Shown here in pieces: positions 1 through 11,400 of a DNA stretch of 64,000 nucleotides. Below the pieces are notes generated by a model. It saw only the letters and a program-made list of their open reading frames with translations, had not been told where the DNA came from and did no database searches. This stretch comes from Cryptomeria japonica. Its lineage: Eukaryota > Streptophyta > Pinopsida > Cupressales > Cupressaceae. The position numbers were made by a program, and so were the translations under genes. The DNA is taken from the NCBI RefSeq assembly GCF_030272615.1, contig NC_081407.1, forward strand, positions 102,655,897 through 102,719,896, written 5' to 3'. Positions within the stretch are counted from its first letter, which is position 1. Each line of letters starts with the position of its first letter.

Positions 1-1106
1 CCATTTGAATTTTGTGTCTTTACATAATAGGTGTGCAAATGGATGGCACTTGTCGGCTAGCTGTGAAATGAAACGCCTGACAGACTGGAGTTTTCCTTGG
101 AGACTATGTAGTTGTCTAAGAGTTTTTGGTGGAGGCATTTCCATAATAGCTTTTACTTTTGCGGGATCAACCTTGATGCCTCTGCGGGAAACAATGAATC
201 CTAGTAGTTTTCCCGATGTGACGCCAAACACACACTTTTTGGGATTTAGGCGCAGCTTGTATTTTTCCAATCTTTCAAAGATCTATTTTAGAATAGGGAT
301 GTGCTCTTGTCTTGTCTTGGATTTTCCTAGCAGATCATCCACATAGTCCTCCATAATTTTGTGCAAGAGGTCATGAAAAATTGTTGTCATTGCCCGTTGA
401 TATGTAGCTCCAGCATTTTTAAGGCCAAAAGGCATGACCCGATAACAGAAAGTACCCCATGGTGTTGTGAATGTGGTTTTATGCTGATCCTCATCTGCTA
501 TCCTGATTTGGTTGTATCCAGAAAACCCATCCATTAGCGATAGCATTTCATGCCTGTTGTAAGATCCACAATCATATCTATGTTTGGGAGTGGGAAATCG
601 TCTTTAGGACAAGCTATATTTAGATCTCGAAAATCTGTGCAAATGCGGATGCCCCCAACAGGTTTGGCGACAGGCACAATGTTGGAGACCCATTCAGCAT
701 AGTCTATGGGTTTGATAAATTTTGCGTCTAACAACTTTTGAAGTTCTACCTTGACCAAGAGACCAATATGCAGGTGCATTTTGTGGAGTTTTTGTTTTAT
801 AGGTTTTGCATCTGGGCGGACGGCGAGATTGTGAACCACCAAGGCAGGATCCAACCCTGGCATATTGGAATAGGACCATGCAAAATTGATTTTAACCTCT
901 GTAAGGAAGTTGATGAAGTCTTGTTTCTCAATTTCAGTGAGGGATTTGGCAATGAGCACATTTTTCGGAATGACTTCGGTGCCCATGTTGATGTTGTCTG
1001 TTTCTTCTATCAACAAATTTGATTTGTCCTATGGAAGGTAACCAATGGTAGGGAGGTCAAATCCCTCATCGTCAAGTGCCTTTCTAGGTTTTCACTTTCA
1101 GATACG
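1..1106 (-). pseudogene. Ty3/gypsy reverse transcriptase (partial, broken)
   Basis: This is the RNA-dependent DNA polymerase part of the pol polyprotein. The segment at 534-1016 holds the N-terminal fingers, including the stretch GGIRICTDFRDLN. The segment at 283-546 continues with LMDGFSGYNQI, the PFGLKNAGATYQRAM block and the catalytic YVDD box. After a TAG at 283-285 the frame stays open to the window edge with the thumb/connection region (NPKKCVFGV, then LGFIVSRRGI). A 1-nt frameshift lies near 550, between VDLTTGM and MLSLMDGF. Another lies near 1100, where the linker frame passes to the RT frame. A further TAG follows the shift near 1043. The gene is non-functional. The assignment to RT is secure. 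Confidence 0.9.
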
Positions 1107-2137
1107 CCCTTTGTTTTTATTTCTTGTTCATCCAAAGGCGCCTCAAGGAGGTTTTCACCTAGGAAATCATATCTTTTTCTTTTATTATCTTTTTTGTGGA
1201 TAAGGGCATTGACTTGACTACCAAAGTATCCCTTTTTGTGTAGTTGAATACCCTCAATTCTATTACAGTCTTCCATATTTTGCATTGTTAGGAGAGCAAA
1301 GAGAGCATTATCGTCGACGCAGATATCTAAATAGGGTTTGTCTCGTTGGCCCCAGTCAATGAGTTCAGGATGGACAAGATGTAGCTCATGTGAAGTGGGA
1401 GGGGTTACGGGGGTGATGGTATTGATGTAAGCATCAAAGAAGGTATCTTTCTCGTATTCATAAGGCATTTCATGGAATTCCTCTTCGTCAGCGCTTTCGA
1501 TATCCGAAGGAGGACTAGAAGGGGCACCGGCGATAGTAATCTTAGGCACCGAGGTGTACCCCAAGCCTCTGTTGTATCTGTAGGAGATAGGATTTATGGG
1601 TGCTTTTCTTCCTTTCTCCTCTGGTCCCAGACCGTGTCCTTTGTAACCCATTTTTTTAACTATGGCAAATGCTTTTGGGTACATTTCTTTGGATATTCTT
1701 GTTGGATCATCATCCTCTTCCCGGTACAACCATGAAGAGATATCTGCTTTGAGGTTCTCATTATCAAGTGGGCCCCATTGCTGGAAGGTGGTGTTTTGGA
1801 ATTGCATGACTGGTTTTGGGTCCTTTTTTAGCTCTTTTGGTTTGCCAAATGACTTAGGAGAGAGAGGGAGGTTGCCTATTAATAAGACGTCCTCCAATTT
1901 GTATTCTCCACAGCCATTGTCCAAGATCTTGGTTTGATTATTTGGTTGGGATGATGTGGAGGCAACATTTGATGTGTTAGATGGAGGCGTTGGCGAAGGT
2001 CTATTTAGTGGGCAATGATACAGATGCTTCCCCTCTAATAGTTTGCAATATTGAAAAGGTTGGGGATCACCTTTGACAGTGATCACTTTTCCATTATAGG
2101 GGAATATGATGCATTGGTGATAGGTGGAGGGTACGGC
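1107..2137 (-). pseudogene. Gypsy pol linker containing a G-patch domain
   Basis: This open stretch lies between protease and RT in the same frame as gag. Around 1590-1680 (minus) it reads MGYKGHGLGPEEKGRKAPI, which fits the glycine-rich G-patch consensus, a short RNA/nucleic-acid-binding module. The rest is acidic and low in recognisable motifs. It is separated from the protease by a single TAG at 2138-2140, most simply a CAG (Gln) codon with C to T decay. It leaves frame near 1095-1106, where the continuation (KALDDEGFDLP) moves to the RT frame. A G-patch next to a retroviral-type protease is known in betaretroviruses and, as I recall, in some plant gypsy polyproteins. Confidence 0.75.
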
Positions 2138-3241
2138 CTACAAGGAATGAATCCATGGCCTCCTGAGGAGAATGTTGTAGGGGAGATCAAGATCGAGTAC
2201 TTGGTAAGGGGTTTCAATTGTAATGGGGCCCACTTGAAGAGGTAAGGTGATCACGCCCTTTGAAATTCTTTCTGCATCATCATATGCCTTTATTGTGATC
2301 CTTCCTGATGTGTCTATCAGATTCTCAGAAAGTCCCAATCATTTTATCAATTTGTATGTACACAGATTAAGCCCAGATCCACCATCTATCAGGATATGCT
2401 TGACCTTATGCTTGTGGATGAGAGCTTCGATGTGCAAAGGTTTGTTATGGTCCTCATCTGTAGGAGCATCTTGGGAGTTAAATACAATGTGCTGCTGGGT
2501 AGCAAGGTTTCCAATGAGGGTTTGAAATTGGGTGGCATTGATGTTATTAGGAACGTGTGATTGGAGAAGGGCTTGTTCCAAAATTTCTTTATGGACCGGA
2601 GAAGTCTTGAGAAGTTCCAAAATGGAGATCTGAGCGGGTGTCTTCCCAAGTTGATCAAGGAGGTCATATCGGCAAGTGGAAGACATGGGTGGGGGGTTTG
2701 GTGGGGGAGGAACTCCTTGGATGGTGACTCTTCCTCGACGTGTAGTTGCATTGTAGTCATTTTGGAAATGGGAGGTGGAAGGCGTGGCACCTTGAATGAC
2801 TATTCTAGCCGGATTTGGTCTGCTTTGGGAAGAAGGAGGATTAACTCCTTGGATGGTTATGACATTGACATGATTGTCTATAGGTTCAATGCGACTTACT
2901 AAAAAATCAAAACCGGTTACGTGATTAGCGTAGTCATAATCCATTGCATTAGATGATGAGCCTTTTCCTTTATCATGCTTTGGGAAGGGTTCCTGGTACA
3001 TTTTGAGTTTTTCATTGTTATTACCAAGTTTTGCATTTGCTACCTCAATCTCACCCCTATCAATGAGATCTTGTATGTAGATCTTCAGTTTCATACACTT
3101 TCGTGTATCATGTCCCTTGATACGATGGTATTCACAATAATCATTTTCATTATACCATCTTGGTTTAGGTTGATTGGGATCAAACGGGCGAGTGATTGGG
3201 AAAACCACTATACCTGCTTGGACAAGTTTTTGAAACACCAC
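2138..3241 (-). pseudogene. Gypsy gag C-terminus with CHHC knuckle, and aspartic protease
   Basis: The N-terminal part carries a nucleic-acid-binding knuckle (YCEYHRIKGHDTRKC, C-x2-H-x4-H-x4-C) near 3110-3140. The C-terminal part is a retropepsin: the active-site loop ILIDGGSGLNLC lies near 2365-2400, and the flap/C-terminal signature YNILL followed by RPWIH lies near 2145-2175. It would cleave the polyprotein. A TGA at 2339-2341 interrupts the protease 8 residues after the active-site loop, and the frame continues unchanged after it. In the second signature the usual glycine is an arginine (LLRRPW). The gene is dead but easily recognised. Confidence 0.85.
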
Positions 3242-4948
3242 TTCAATAGGCTTAGCAAGAGGAGTGAAATCTCTTGGAGTCCTGTTATTTGATCGGGGTG
3301 GTCATCCTTGGATTGAGACATTGTTGTGAGGTTTTTGAGATTGATTTGAATTGTTTTGATTGTTGAATTGATGAATATTGGTGGTGGATTTTGGGGGAGC
3401 GGCCATGGTTTGGACCCGCTTTGCATCAGTTACACCATCATTGACCACATTTTTATTTTTAGCCCAGAATTTTGGCTTGTCATTATGATAAGAGGAAGAA
3501 CTTTGTGATGACTTTTGGTAATGTTTCAAGGTTCCTTCCTCCAACAAGACACATTCGAGGGTGAGGCCCTTATCGGTCAATTTTTGGAAGGATTTGATAC
3601 ATTGAGATATTAAAGGTCTTGAAAGTTCAGGCACCAAGTTCTTTTGAAATAGTTCAATTTGATGTTGTTCTGGCATGTCCCACTAGAATTTTTTGATAAG
3701 ATGTCGCCATCTTTGTAGGAAATTGGTGAAGGTTTCTCCAGGCCTTTGTTTTGTATTACATAGGTCCATCATAGAAACATCATTACCCATGTTGTATGCA
3801 TAGTGGGCCACAAATTTTTCTGCCAAGTCTGGAAAATAGATAATGGAACCTCATGGTAAAGATGAGAACCATGCCAGGGTGTCTCCCGTGAGACTCTTGG
3901 GAAAGTGTCTGTGAAGATAAAGGTCACTATAGGAGACTTCTTGGCATAAGATGTGGAATTCTTGGACATGGTCACGGGGGTCTCCTTTGCCTTCATACTT
4001 GGTGAATTTAGGGATCTCAAATCTCAGGGGATATGGCGCAACTGATATAGATGGGTCATAAGGACAAGGGAAAAACTCTTCGAATGAGTAAGCTTTCCTT
4101 TTATTAGTCTTTTCTTTCATGTTTTTGATGATATTCTTCATGTCTTGAATTTCTTTGATGAGGTCTTGTTGTGGACTTTGATATTGATGAATTGTATCTG
4201 CCCCAAGAATTGGATGAACTAAAGAAGGTGCACCACCACCAATATATTGATATGATGAGGAGGTGGGAACATGGGATGTGATGACCTATGTCACTGGGGT
4301 TCGTGTGATAGTTGGTTGCGGTCCACCAACTGTTGTGACGGGATTGAATGTGGTCTGGATAAAATTTGCGACATTGTTGGGAGAAAGGGAAGTTTGTGGA
4401 ATAGAAATATGTGGTTGAATAGAAGGAGGTGGTATAGAAGTTTGTTGGAGAATGGATGAGATTGGATTTGATAGTGGTATGGATGGTAAGGAGGAAGAAG
4501 GTGGGATGGAGACCATGGTGGGAGGTGTCGTGGGTGGCATTGATTGGGCTTGGATGATTGATGGGGCTGCAATTGATTGAGTTTGAATAGTAGGTGCAAC
4601 ACTTTGTGTGGGAGCGATGTCTCCTTGTGGTTGTTGGACGAGAGTGGATCTATTAAATTTAGGTGGAAGTTGAGCTCCATGTTCAAGAAGAGTTTTCAGA
4701 AGTGCAGTAGGATTGTGTTTAATAAATTTTTCTATCATCTCTTGGTTATAAGAATCCGCTAGGAAAGTTTGCACTTCTGGACAAAGTTCATCTTGGTTAA
4801 CCATGTCAAGATTTTGGCTTTGATCTTGATCGCTTGGTTGCCCACTTTGTGTATGATCTTGCGTGGGATCTTCATATAGGACACCAATGTCTAACATGCC
4901 ATATTGTTGATCAGCCATCTTTTTCTTTTGGGATTGAGTTGCGACCAT
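3242..4948 (-). pseudogene. Gypsy gag (capsid region), broken by four stops
   Basis: The frame starts at an ATG at 4948 (MVATQSQKKKMADQQ). It runs through a Pro/Ser/Gln-rich N-terminal region to the retrotransposon-gag domain (FEIPKFTKYEGKGDPRDHVQEF, then DTLAWFSSLP) near 3850-4060, and on through GETFTNFLQRWRHLIKKF and a Gln-rich tail. In-frame stops are at 4286 (TAG), 3851 (TGA), just before 3676 (TAG) and 3302 (TGA). The context suggests that the two TGA codons were CGA (Arg). All segments share one frame, so only point changes disabled it. It would form the virus-like particle of the element. Confidence 0.85.
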
Positions 4949-4959
4949 ACACGATATTT

Positions 4960-5385
4960 GTGATGAAAAGACTTAGGAAAAATGTGATGAAATGACTTAG
5001 AAAATTTGTGATGGAAGGATTTTAGAAACTTGTGATGAAAGGACTTAAGAAATTTGAGGATGAAAGGACATAAGAAATTTGTGGATGAAAAGACTTAAGA
5101 AATATGTGATGAAAGGACTTAAGAAATTTGAGGATGAAAGGACTTAAGATATTTGTGATGAAAGGACTTAAGAAATTTGAGGATGAAAAGACTTAAGAAA
5201 TTTGTGATGAAAGGACTTAAGAAATTTGAGGATGAAAGGACTTAAGAAATTTGTGGATGAAAGAACTTAAGAAATTTGTGATGAAAGGACTTAAAAAATT
5301 TGAGGATGAAAGGACTTAAGAAATTTGTGATGAAAGGTCTTAAGAAATTTGAGGATGAAAGGACTTAAGAAATTTGAGGATGATT
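4960..5385. repeat. 24-25 bp tandem repeat in the gypsy leader
   Basis: About 18 head-to-tail copies of a unit close to GATGAAAGGACTTAAGAAAT plus TTGTG or TTGAG. The two unit types (24 and 25 bp) alternate in the central part. The array lies immediately upstream of the gag start on the minus strand, so it belongs to the 5' leader of the gypsy element. Divergence is low in the middle and higher at both edges. Confidence 0.9.
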
Positions 5386-7103
5386 GATGAAGAAGGTATG
5401 GTAGTGATGGTTTAGAAGAAAACTTGATGACTAGGTTGTCTTTGGCATGAACATGAAGGATCTATTTAAATGACAAGTTGTATGAAGGGATATGACCACC
5501 CTGATTTGGACGATAGTAGGTGTTTTAAAGGACAAACTTGAATGTTGACATAGAGGATAAACTCTTAGCTTCTCTCTTAAGCTTATGAAAAATGGGATGG
5601 ATGGAGTTTTGATGCAATTTTGGACTTGGTGTGGGTAATGACTTGGACAATTTGTTTGCGTCTTGACAAATATTTTTGCAAAGTTTTTGGGGATAGTGAT
5701 GTATTTTTAGTCTACTCTTGGCAAGTATGTATCAAACAAAGAAAACATAATGATTAAATGCATATTATCTCAAAGACACTCATGCTCATATACAACATTC
5801 TTAAGGCTGGCAAGGACAATAGTCATTGAATCCCAATTGGTTTCCCATCTACACTTACCCAGAGTGGACACTTAGATGCTTGACCCCACTGGCTCCCCTC
5901 CACGACGCTCACTTCTCGGGGCAGCCAAGAATCAATTCCCATGAAAACTCCTCATGGTGAACTTTGTGTCTCTACTAAGGGTCGTAAGAATATGGGCTGC
6001 TTCAGAGGTCCGACCTCCTACACCAATGACTAGAGGGTTTTTGGCCACTATGAACAAGGTGTTTAGTAAGTCTTCCCATTAGGAGCTACCCTTCGAAGTT
6101 GCGCAAGCGCAATTGAGGCCTATAGCCTAACGAAGCACCAAGAACTTAGTAGTCACACAAGCATGATTGAGATCTCTAGGATCCTACTAAGCACCCAATG
6201 TGAGAGTGAACTCTCACATAGCCCCAACCATTAACCCTTTCATAGTCAATGGCCTATTTATTATAGTGAGTTGGGAACCCCAGGTCCGGGTGTACTCACT
6301 TGGGTCGTTCCCCTCTTACCTTCTCAAAGAGCAAGTTGGGAGGGCAGGCCCACTAGAGGTAAACACAAAATCAAACAAGAAAAGGTTGGAGGGTCTGGAT
6401 TTCTGATCGTCTAGTAAGACGAGAGCATACTTTCCTACCTTTACGCTTTTCTTAAAGACGCATAAGACAATGGTTCATTCCATTTTAATTAATATCTAGG
6501 TGCCTAATTTAAATAAATGCACAATATTTGGTTGAATCAGCTAGGCAACCTACAAAACCACTTGATTAGTAGTTTGAAAAATGGAGTCTTCAAAAAGCAT
6601 CCTGCAAAACAACTTGATTAGTAGTTTGGAAAAATAGTCTTCAACAAGCATCCTACAAAAATCAACAAAATGACAAAAATATTAATTTTTTTTATTTTTT
6701 GGGAATGAATAGAAAAACATGAATAAAAACTTTTTTACTAATGACAAATGTGGATTTGAAGAAAGCTTCGATGGGTAAATGGGGTTTGACTAGGTTTTTA
6801 CCACTTTCTAAGGGATAGGCAAGTGAAAAATGGGGATTTTGGAGGAGAGATGAAGGAATGGGAAAATTTGTCCAAGAGGGACAAATAAGCAAAAGTTGAA
6901 GATGGACAATATAGGAAAAATTTGGAGGTGATTGGATGAAAAGGGAAGAAGTTATGGCAAACCCTAAAAATAAAGAAATATGGGATTTTGGGCTTCAAAA
7001 AGTGGATTTTTGAGATAAGGCCTCCAAGGAAGAAAATGTGGAAAATGGCAATGTGGAGAATTTGGTGAAGTTTGAAGGGAAATGGAGTCAAGATAAAGAA
7101 GAT
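5386..7103 (-). other. Probable gypsy 5' leader and LTR region, boundaries not found
   Basis: There is no coding sequence. 5800-6420 is GC-richer than its flanks and includes two related segments of roughly 60 bp (around 6080-6135 and 6140-6195). From its position upstream of gag on the minus strand it is likely leader and 5' LTR. I could not find a convincing primer-binding site or a TG..CA pair with a target duplication. 6480-7100 is AT-rich with no recognised feature. Confidence 0.35.
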
Positions 7104-9486
7104 ATGGCGAAATCTATCATCACTTCAGGTGGGTTAATGATGCTTTCACTATGTTAACAGTAAGAGAACTACAGGGTAATATTGGACTCAGAATATCCTC
7201 AAAAGTGATAGGATTGATTCAGAAATATGGTAGTTACATAGTTTCCGAAGTTCACATACATTCAAATAGGAGGTTATGATGGTTTCCCTCTCATTTTGTC
7301 GACGTTTGTTGAAGATAAGTTGATCCTCATTGAGTTATGCCGACAGATTGCACAAGTCAACAAAATTTGTCGGAATAAAAGAAAAAGTATCATTTCTTTT
7401 CCCATTGGACTTGGTTATTATAGTTGTGAGAGCTCTTCAGATGCTCAAAGTATCAAGAGGTCTATAGCAAAGATTCACCTGTATCCTTATAAAATGAGGT
7501 TTTCCTTTGATAGCAAAGGATATGCTACAGGAGAGTTAGAGCTTGGTGCCGGATTTGAACACTTTCCTGATATAAAAGATTCTTGGAAAGATGATTTTGA
7601 AGTGCGAAAAAGGGACTGGATGAGATTTTCTATCAAACAGGTAATTGACTATAGAATTGAAATAAATGTGAATGGCATTGAGGATGATGAATTTGATTTG
7701 ATTGATGGTTTTTACTTTGAAAGGATTCAACTTCTTCCACTTCCACCCATCAATTGGTCAATTTCAGAAATAAGAAGTATTCAAGAAAGATCAGCTTATG
7801 TGGTTCGAAGGATGCTTGAATGGGTTAAAGGTAAGAGGAATGAGGCTACGACAACTAGACCCTCATATAAAGCTATTTCCTCTAGAGATAGAAGTGGAGC
7901 ACAAGGAAGTTCTTCCATCCTAGCTAATTCTCAATGATCAAACCCACTGATGAGTCTACACCAAAATAATTCCAAAGGAGGTGATGATGGAGAAGATCCA
8001 GAAAAAGGGAAGGATCTTGAAAAGGTATGTGAAGTCAGCTTTGTCATTAAGAAAAAGAGATCAAAGACAAAAGGAAAAGACAGTGAATCTTGTCCAGGAG
8101 CTTGAAGATGAATTAGAAAGTGTTTCACCTCAACACCCTCCCAATGTTCAAAGTCAGCAATTTCCTTCCATCTCACCATCTATCATTATTTCATCACCCC
8201 AACATGATGATTTTGTCATTCATGAGGAAGCTGAAATGAATGATGCTCATGCTGAAATTCAATCTTTGCTCTTCCCAAATAATTTAATGTCTTTAACCTC
8301 TACATATGTGAACAATCCAGAGCCATTGCCATCATCTTCATCATTCTGGTTACAACAAATTTTGTAGAATAAGAAGAGGATTGTTCAACTGATAGCTCCT
8401 AGTTTCGATACAGTTGCAAATGTACTTCATAGGAAAGCCAAACTGAAGAAAACCAAAGTTGCATCTAGATTGGGAATTAATCCATCATTAGTAAATTTAT
8501 GTGTTGAAGTAGCTCAGTCCATTGTTGAAAAAGATGTAACTGAAGCTAATGAGGCAGATTTTAGCATGACACGGGTGGATTTAGGTCCTACAACGCATGA
8601 GGGAGTTGTCCATAATTTTCAAATTTTAGTAGCTATTCTTGTTGACAAAGCAAATAAATATAAAGAAACAAAGGATCAACTAAAGCAGAAAATAGAGGTT
8701 CTTTCATCCTATATCAGATCTATTGTGGATTCTTCAGATACACAATTGGAGTCAACCTCAACTTTGACATTAGCGCACAACGAAGGAATTATTGAAAAGA
8801 AGGTGATGGAAGATATACACAGATGCAAGAAACAAAGTAGGATGTTAGGAGAATGGATTGATCAAATGAAGTCAGAAACATTAGACTTCATTGATAAGAC
8901 CAAGGATGTTCATATGAAGTTGGATGCACAGGAACAGGAAATTGCAACAGAGTTGAAGAACACCAAAGAACAAGAAATTGCAATAGAGTTGAAGAACGCC
9001 AAGGAACAAGAAATGTCTTGGCAGGATACTTTGAAAGAATTCCAAAGGATAGAAAAAACATATATGAATGTACTCATTGCTGAAAAGGTCTTCTCTCATA
9101 AAGAAGAAAATCAATCCAGTACATGGTGCAAGAGTATAAGTTGGAAATTGGAGAATATCAAGCAATGCTTGGATGAGTATCAAAAACTCTTGATAGCTTG
9201 TGAACAAACAAAGATGAAGATAATAGAAGATACAATGAGTATCATTGGTGATGTATCAGTAAAAGAGAAATTTCAGCAAATGTACAGTTAACTGCTCTTA
9301 AGAAAGTTTCATGATAGAATTAATACTGAATTAGAAGATGTACAGGTGTCAGACGCAAATAGAATGAAGAGACTCGGTGTCATTTCAGTTGCCTTAGATG
9401 CTTGCGACATGCCTTCATATTATCAGGATTTGGTTAACATTCAGGATGACCAAGCTACTGCCAAATTAAAAATGGATAATGTGTGA
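7104..9486 (+). pseudogene. Decayed long ORF of unknown function
   Basis: I do not recognise this family. Conceptual reading starts near an ATG at 7104 (MAKSIITSGG). It shifts frame at least twice before 7296, then is open at 7296-7937 (VEDKLILIELCRQIAQVNKI). It passes a TGA at 7935 and stays protein-like to about 8080, then moves to another frame for 7981-8367 and 8470-9291. Stops occur at 8365 (TAG) and 9289 (TAA), but protein-like text continues to the TGA at 9484-9486. The C-terminal half is rich in Lys, Glu and Gln and probably coiled-coil; it contains two near-repeats of QEIA-ELKN(A/T)KE around 8930-9010. Total length is about 790 codons. It is plus strand, opposite to the neighbouring gypsy element. 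It may be a retroelement-associated ORF or a dead gene family member. Confidence 0.5.
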
Positions 9487-10808
9487 AGAGGGGAAAATAG
9501 ATTTGAAAGGTAAACTAATCAAAACATAACGAATAAACATGCAGAATGCTAAAATATCATAAAAGACCATTTCATCTTGCTATTTTACGTTCTCCTTCAG
9601 ATTGAGCTTGATGAAGTGAAGGTGCCCCTTGATAATGCTCCACTTGATGTGCTCCTTTGATTGCTGGATGTGGATGGCTCTCCAATTTTGTGCGCAAATG
9701 ATAAGGATGAGATGATCAAGTTGCCAAGATGATTTCCTGGGCTCAAAAGGGCAGCATAAGCTTACTGGATTTCAAGATGTTTTGAATGAAGGGATGGAAC
9801 ACTATTTTATAGGAAGAGGAGAGGAAAATGGATGGCTAGGATGAATTTGAGATGAAGGGCTAAGATTTACTTGTGAGGTCACACAAGGTCCAAGAGAGGG
9901 TGTGGAGACCAAGAAATATGCCTTAAAGGCATTTCGTATCTCCACACTCTACAAGATGCATTGGAGGAATTAAAAATTCTCCAAAAATGGATATTATGGG
10001 GATTAGAAGAATAAAAAGGAATTAAAAATTCCTTGGGAGAGAGAAATGCCTAGAGGAATGTGAGATTTCAAAAATCTTACATTCATCTAGAAAAAGAGCA
10101 TTTAAAGCTAGTGGCTGGATGAAAGGACAAAGAGTTGACTTTGTGGCTAATCATGATGATTAGCCATTAACGACTCATTAGGAGGGGAATTAGAGGAAAT
10201 GTTAGGTGGGATTTATATTTGTTGGAGAATTTGACTAGGAGAGAGAATGAGTGGAGGGAATAAAAAATTAGAAGAATAATGTTAAGTGAGTTTAGGGAGT
10301 TTCTAGAAGAATTTATTAGGTTAATGATGAATTAAGAAGATGATTTGTAGGAATCATGTAGGTTAACTAATTAATTGAAATTAATTAGCTAAGAGGAAGA
10401 TTTGTGAGGATTTGATTTTTTAGAAGAATAAAGAAAGGGATTGATTTATTAAATAAATCAATCATATGCTATAGTGACAATATTAATTATATTTAATTAA
10501 TATTGAGAAAATTTTTAATTAACATAATTAATTAATTAATTGTGTGAGGAATTAAAAATAATTAAAATAATTATTTTTAAGTGTCTACATTTTGCCCCTC
10601 TTTGGAGCGAGGTGTGATGACGCATTGATTCAAAGAATAATCTTGTTTTGATGTTGATATTGGTTTGATAGGATGCCCCAACACTTGATTTATAGATTAC
10701 CGTATGGTGATGCCCCCTCGGGAGATCAATTGAGGTATTTGATCTTTGGAGTTTTGCAAAATTGATATCCCAATAGATTTGATTTGATTCGATTGATAAG
10801 ATCTCGAT
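9487..10808. other. Non-coding, AT-rich
   Basis: No supported ORF. 10430-10590 is strongly AT-rich (TTAATTAATT runs). A motif TTTTGCCCCTCTTTGGAG near 10590 starts a GC-richer stretch that leads into the tandem repeat. It could be the LTR or untranslated part of a degraded element; I found no termini. Confidence 0.3.
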
Positions 10809-11400
10809 TCAATCTGGTTTCAAGAAGAATTCATCCTGTATAAGACAAAGATGATCAAAGTGTCTGGTTTCAGGAAGGATTCATCCTATATAAGACATGA
10901 TTGATCACAACGTCTGGTTTCAGAAAGGATTCATCCTGTATAAGACATGATAAGAGCATCTGGTTTCAGGAAGGATTCATCCTGTATAATACATGATTGA
11001 TCACAACGTCTGGTTTCAGGAAGGATTCATCCTATATAAGACATGATCAATCACAACGAACGTCTGGTTTCAGGAAAGATTCATCCTATATAAGACATGA
11101 TCAGAGCATCTGGTTTTAGGAAGGATTCATCTTGTATAAGACATGATCAGCTCATCTAGTTTTAGGATGGATTCATCTTGTATAAGACATGATCAGATCA
11201 CAACGTCTAGTTTCAGGAAGGATTCATCCCGTATAAGACATGATCAGATCACAACGTCTGGTTTCAGGAAGGATTCATCCTGTATAAGACATGATCATAT
11301 CACAACATCTGGTTTCAGGAAGGATGCATCCTGTATAAGACATGATCGATCACAACATCTGGTTTCAGGAAGGATTCATCCTGTATAAGACATGATCAGA
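10809..11400. repeat. Tandem repeat, 12 copies of 46-51 bp
   Basis: The core is TCTGGTTTCAGGAAGGATTC followed by ATCCTGTATAAGACATGATC. Twelve copies start near 10816, 10862, 10913, 10959, 11010, 11062, 11108, 11154, 11205, 11257, 11308 and 11359. Unit length varies by a short spacer (AGAGCA versus GATCACAACG). The long plus ORF through the last copies exists only because 51 is a multiple of three. Each unit holds a TATAAGA string that resembles a TATA box, so a promoter-type array such as a U3 region is possible but unproven. Confidence 0.9.

Larger units (their letters stand above)
1..5400 (-). mobile_element. Decayed Ty3/gypsy LTR retrotransposon, truncated by window edge
   Basis: On the minus strand the order is leader repeat, gag, CHHC knuckle, aspartic protease, G-patch linker and reverse transcriptase, which is the Ty3/gypsy order. 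The RT text (MDGFSGYNQI, YVDD) and the C-x2-H-x4-H-x4-C knuckle resemble the plant Tat/Ogre group; that lineage is my inference. RNase H, integrase and the 3' LTR would lie beyond base 1. Gag to linker reads in one frame across about 2.8 kb, broken by stops that are all TAG or TGA. Two frameshifts follow near 1100 and 550. I could not fix the 5' LTR boundary. Confidence 0.88.

Noticed and set aside
11143-11388. 81-codon repetitive ORF (SFRKDSSCIRHDQ)
   Set aside because: It exists because the 51-bp repeat unit is a multiple of three; no other evidence of coding.
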